Under the pieces are notes generated by a model. That model was not told the DNA's origin and made no database searches. It saw only the letters and a program-made list of their open reading frames with translations. From the NCBI GenBank assembly GCA_023451115.1, contig JAEXFV010000157.1:1-8780 (forward strand): a stretch of DNA of 8,780 bases, in the 5' to 3' direction. Origin of the DNA: Bacillota bacterium (lineage in GTDB: Bacteria > Bacillota > Clostridia > Christensenellales > CAG-138). The position numbers and the translations under genes are program-made. Positions 6,406 to 8,780 of this stretch are shown piece by piece (the first letter of the stretch is position 1; the number at the start of each line of letters is the position of its first letter).

Positions 6406-6497
6406 GATTTCTTGGCATTTTAAAAGGATCCTTCCCTGCCATCTATTTCTGTAACTCCGTTTATCGCTGATACAGTATGATAAGTCCTGCTATATGC

Positions 6498-6526
6498 ACA
6501 AAAGGACCCCAAAGAGGTCCTTTTGT
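6498..6526 (-). terminator. Hairpin terminator after the BMP transporter operon
   Basis: ACAAAAGGACC (6498-6508) and its exact reverse complement (6516-6526) form an 11-bp stem with a 7-nt loop, 52 nt after the BMP gene stop. On the coding strand the descending arm ends CCTTTTGT, so the T-run lies partly inside the stem. It is followed by the regulator's promoter region, which supports separate transcription units. The same structure could work on the + strand, where no gene is visible. Confidence 0.75.
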
Positions 6527-6578
6527 ATTGTTACGCTACAAAGCGCATTAAGCCCTTATTTTACCTACATTGTCTTGC

Positions 6579-7691
6579 TTATTTCATAAAGGTGTCTGCC
6601 GCCATCTGATCCAGATAGCCCTGATACTTCTCAGAGATCCCAGAGGGGACCAAGTCACTGATCCCACCGGCGGATAGAACCCCGTTTTGCAGAGTGCCAT
6701 AGATTGTTTTACCGCCGAAGGTGCCGTTTTCAATTGCTTCCATGCACAAGCCAACCAGCGACGAGTTATCCGTTACCTGACTACAAATGATGCATTCGTT
6801 TTGCCCCAAAAGGTCAGCAGGCTGCGCAATATCGTAAACCTTTACCGAGCCTTTGGCGGCATTCGCTTCATCAATCGCTTGGCGTGCACCAGAGTCAACA
6901 GCCGAGGCATCGCCAAAGAAAACATCAGCGCCCTGATCCATCATGGCTTTGGCGAATTCAATCCCCTTATCGGAGGCGGAAAAAGAATTAGAATACACGA
7001 TATCCAGTGTTTTGACTTCTTTGCCTTCCTGTGCGCCTACATAAGCGGCAGCTTCCTTATATCCCTCGTACTTGCCCTTTGTAGTATCCAGTTCCATAGC
7101 GCCGATAAAGGCAATGGTGTTGCTCTGTGTCATCAGGCCAGCCAAGGCGCCGGCAATCCAGCCGACCTGGGTGGCGTTAGGCAGCAGGGAAGTCACATTG
7201 CCATTGGAAGCCTTAGCGGGGGTAGTTTCAGCGCCGTTCAGTAGAGCAAAAGCCACTTCAGGATATTCCTCTGCGGCTTGCAGCACAGCATCAGTATACT
7301 GGTTGCCGGGCGCATAGATCAGATCATAGCCTAAGTCGCAGTAGGAAACGATATTGTCATAATAGGCGGACTGTTCAATGCTGTCCGATACTTCAGTCTC
7401 CCAACCATACTTTGCTGCTGCGTCCACCATGGCGTTATAGCAAGCCATGCCCCAGCCGCCGTCAGAGATGCTGGAGTCGCAGATCATTGCAACCTTATAG
7501 GTTTTGTCGGAGTTGGCGTTGGGCGCTTGTGCCGGTTCGCCGGCAACAGCAGGCGTTTCAGCTGGTCCGCTGACGGCGGCAGGCGCTTGGGCCGGCTCGT
7601 TGGCAGCGGCAGGGGGAGCGGTCTGCGTGCTGCAGGCTACAAGACTCAGGAGCAGGGTCAGGGTCAGAAACAGTGCAAGAAATTTCTTCAT
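6579..7691 (-). CDS. BMP-family ABC transporter substrate-binding lipoprotein
   Basis: This 370-residue extracytoplasmic lipoprotein belongs to the BMP/PnrA/Med family (PF02608), which delivers purine nucleosides and related compounds to an ABC importer. A lipoprotein signal peptide ends in LSLVAC, with Cys20 as the lipidation site. Residues 21-60 are a Pro/Ala/Glu linker with three 10-residue repeats. The binding domain runs from about 64 to 370, with KVAMICDSSISDGGWGMA at its start, YDLIYAPGNQYTDAVLQAAEEYPEV in the middle, and ADVFFGDASAVDSG and GKTIYGTLQNGV later. The usual D-x-(S/G)-(F/W)-N at the ligand site reads DGGWG, keeping the stacking aromatic but losing the Asn, so the ligand may not be a standard nucleoside. 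AGGAGG lies 8 nt before the ATG. It follows the permease gene by 69 nt and comes last in the operon, whereas BMP genes more often come first. Confidence 0.94.
   Translation of the reverse strand: MKKFLALFLTLTLLLSLVACSTQTAPPAAANEPAQAPAAVSGPAETPAVAGEPAQAPNANSDKTYKVAMICDSSISDGGWGMACYNAMVDAAAKYGWETEVSDSIEQSAYYDNIVSYCDLGYDLIYAPGNQYTDAVLQAAEEYPEVAFALLNGAETTPAKASNGNVTSLLPNATQVGWIAGALAGLMTQSNTIAFIGAMELDTTKGKYEGYKEAAAYVGAQEGKEVKTLDIVYSNSFSASDKGIEFAKAMMDQGADVFFGDASAVDSGARQAIDEANAAKGSVKVYDIAQPADLLGQNECIICSQVTDNSSLVGLCMEAIENGTFGGKTIYGTLQNGVLSAGGISDLVPSGISEKYQGYLDQMAADTFMK
7524..7613 (-). repeat. Three imperfect 30-nt tandem repeats in the BMP lipoprotein linker
   Basis: Residues 27-56 of the lipoprotein are three successive decapeptides: PAAANEPAQA, PAAVSGPAET and PAVAGEPAQA. 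The first and third are closest at both protein and DNA level. The repeats form a flexible spacer between the lipid anchor and the binding domain. Such in-frame 30-nt units can expand or contract by slippage. Confidence 0.8.
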
Positions 7692-7743
7692 AATGATTTC
7701 CTCCTAATTCCACTTTTCATTGTCCAACAGGTACTTATCATAA

Positions 7744-7757
7744 CCGCCCAAAGGCGG
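7744..7757 (-). other. Small GC hairpin between permease and BMP genes
   Basis: CCGCC-CAAA-GGCGG forms a 5-bp stem with a 4-nt loop just after the permease stop. No T-run follows on the coding strand, so it is unlikely to terminate fully. It could protect the upstream message or adjust the stoichiometry of the binding protein. Confidence 0.35.
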
Positions 7758-7760
7758 GCT

Positions 7761-8693
7761 TCACCGGTCTTCACGGATATAAGGCTTTCCTACGCCCTTG
7801 GGCCCGGCCTTTTTCACACCGATGATCGCCAGCACCGCAACGGTGGCAATATAGGGAATCATCTGGAAGAATTGGTAAGGCACGCCGAAACTACTGACCT
7901 GGAGGCGGATCTGCAGCGCGTCGCAGAAACCGAAGAACAGGCACGCCAACAATACGCCGCCGGCATTCCAGCGCCCGAAGATAACAGCAGCCAGAGCGAT
8001 AAAGCCACGTCCGGCCACGTTGCCGTCGGTATAGGTGGTGGCATAGCAAGTAGTCAGGTATGCCCCCCCAATGCCCGCCAGAGCGCCACAAATAATGCTG
8101 GCCACATATTTCACACCCACAACGTTGATTCCAAGCGTAGCCGCCGCTTTGGGATACTCGCCCACCGCTCTGAAATTTAATCCGGATTTGGTTCTGCTAA
8201 AATAGATGGCGGTGAAAATGATGAGGCCATAGGCCAGATATACCATGGGGGTCTGATCCAGAAGTAGCTTTACTAAGAAGTTATTGCTGGAAATACCCAG
8301 CATGGAAGCCAGAGTGGGCATCAACGCCACCTGCACCAACTCGCTGCCGGCTCCGAAATAAACCCGGTAGATAAAGGCCGCCAGCGCTGGAGCAAAGATG
8401 TTGATTGCCATGCCATACACAATCTGTTCCGCACAAAGATTGATAGTAGCATAGGCGTAAATCATGTTGACCAGAACTCCTACCCCTGCACCGGCTACCA
8501 CGCCCAAAATGGGGCTGCCGGTGATGAGGCTTACCAGAAAGCCCAGCAGAGATCCGATGGCGGCAAGGCCCTCCAAACCGATGTGAACCAGACCTGCCCG
8601 CTGGGAATACAGTTCTGCCAGGGAAAGAAAAATCAAAGGTGTTGCCATGCGGGCGCTGGCAAGAAGCAGGTTCGATACAAATTCCCAATCCAT
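7761..8693 (-). CDS. ABC transporter permease, BPD_transp_2 family (second permease of a BMP-type importer)
   Basis: This 310-residue inner-membrane protein has about 8-10 hydrophobic segments and belongs to the branched-chain/simple-sugar/nucleoside permease family (PF02653), closest in appearance to NupQ/YufQ-type subunits. Signatures are the QRAGLVHIGLEGLAAIGS segment (31-48; usual form ERxGxxNxGxEG), the cytoplasmic ATPase-contact loop RTKSGLNFRAVGEYPKAAATLGIN (167-190), GRGFIALAAVIFGRW (228-242) and VPYQFFQMIPYIATV near the end. Its length is normal for the family. The stop of the upstream gene lies 1 nt before this ATG, and AAGGAG (spacing 10) is inside that gene, so the two are co-translated. 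With the downstream BMP lipoprotein it forms a nucleoside-like ABC importer; the ATPase is not in the window. Confidence 0.93.
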   Translation of the reverse strand: MDWEFVSNLLLASARMATPLIFLSLAELYSQRAGLVHIGLEGLAAIGSLLGFLVSLITGSPILGVVAGAGVGVLVNMIYAYATINLCAEQIVYGMAINIFAPALAAFIYRVYFGAGSELVQVALMPTLASMLGISSNNFLVKLLLDQTPMVYLAYGLIIFTAIYFSRTKSGLNFRAVGEYPKAAATLGINVVGVKYVASIICGALAGIGGAYLTTCYATTYTDGNVAGRGFIALAAVIFGRWNAGGVLLACLFFGFCDALQIRLQVSSFGVPYQFFQMIPYIATVAVLAIIGVKKAGPKGVGKPYIREDR

Positions 8694-8694
8694 A

Positions 8695-8780
8695 TCATGC
8701 CATCTCCTTCCGCTTTTTGTCTGTCAGATGAACCAGGAAAGCCCTGAACTGGGGTAACTTCACCATGGCAAGCCCTGCCA
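8695..8780 (-). CDS. C-terminal fragment of an upstream gene, probably the first permease of the BMP importer
   Basis: Only the last 28 codons are in the window. They end in a basic tail (AGLAMVKLPQFRAFLVHLTD then KKRKEMA and TGA at 8695-8697). Nothing in this stretch identifies a family by itself. Position is the main argument: BMP importers normally encode two adjacent permeases, and this gene abuts the second with a 1-nt gap and carries its ribosome binding site. A charged cytoplasmic C-terminus fits a permease, but an ATPase is not excluded. Confidence 0.55.
   Translation of the reverse strand, partial: AGLAMVKLPQFRAFLVHLTDKKRKEMA

Noticed and set aside
7527..8180. + strand open frame (217 codons) spanning parts of the BMP and permease genes
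   Set aside because: It crosses two confirmed minus-strand genes and their intergenic gap; the sequence is arginine- and glycine-rich in the way typical of shadow frames.
1..8780. tRNA, rRNA, CRISPR array, insertion sequence or phage remains
   Set aside because: I saw no tRNA-like cloverleaf, regularly spaced repeats, transposase motifs or terminal inverted repeats; the window is a run of metabolic and transport genes.

Overview
All credible genes in this window lie on the minus strand, so transcription runs from right to left. Dense packing, strong AGGAGG-type ribosome binding sites, T-tailed intrinsic terminators, a lipoprotein of the MKKFL...LVAC-Ser type and a GC content of roughly half (by eye) suggest a Firmicute, most likely an anaerobic Clostridia/Oscillospirales-type gut bacterium. 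That assignment is inference.

Right block (8780 to about 6498): the end of an ABC operon of the BMP (basic membrane protein, PnrA/Med-like) type. It holds the last 28 codons of an upstream gene, probably the first permease. Next come a complete BPD_transp_2 permease and a lipid-anchored BMP substrate-binding protein with a repetitive Pro/Ala linker. A hairpin terminator closes the block at 6498-6526. The ATPase and most of the first permease must lie beyond the right edge.

Middle (6405 to about 4672): a free-standing PucR-family regulator with its own plausible promoter, a 15-bp palindrome at the predicted transcription start, and a strong intrinsic terminator (15-bp perfect stem plus a T6 tail).

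Left block (about 4670 to 1, continuing off the left edge): a probable operon in the order DUF917 (PF06032) protein, NCS1-family permease, two tandem Asp/Glu-hydantoin racemase-superfamily paralogues (about 71% identical) and a PepD-like M20C dipeptidase cut by the window edge. Gaps are 92, 3, 75 and 31 nt.

Taken together, this looks like a catabolic locus for a cyclic ureide, hydantoin or thiohydantoin-like compound. NCS1 would import the ring compound, as Mhp1 does for hydantoins and PucI for allantoin. The racemases would interconvert its enantiomers, and DUF917 (a family I recall being linked to thiohydantoin desulfuration) would act on the ring or a sulfur substituent. The M20C peptidase would hydrolyse a linear amide product or supply the amino-acid precursor, and PucR would control the system. 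No ring-opening hydantoinase or dihydropyrimidinase is visible, so the pathway is incomplete here. The substrate is inferred from gene families and neighbours, not shown by the sequence.
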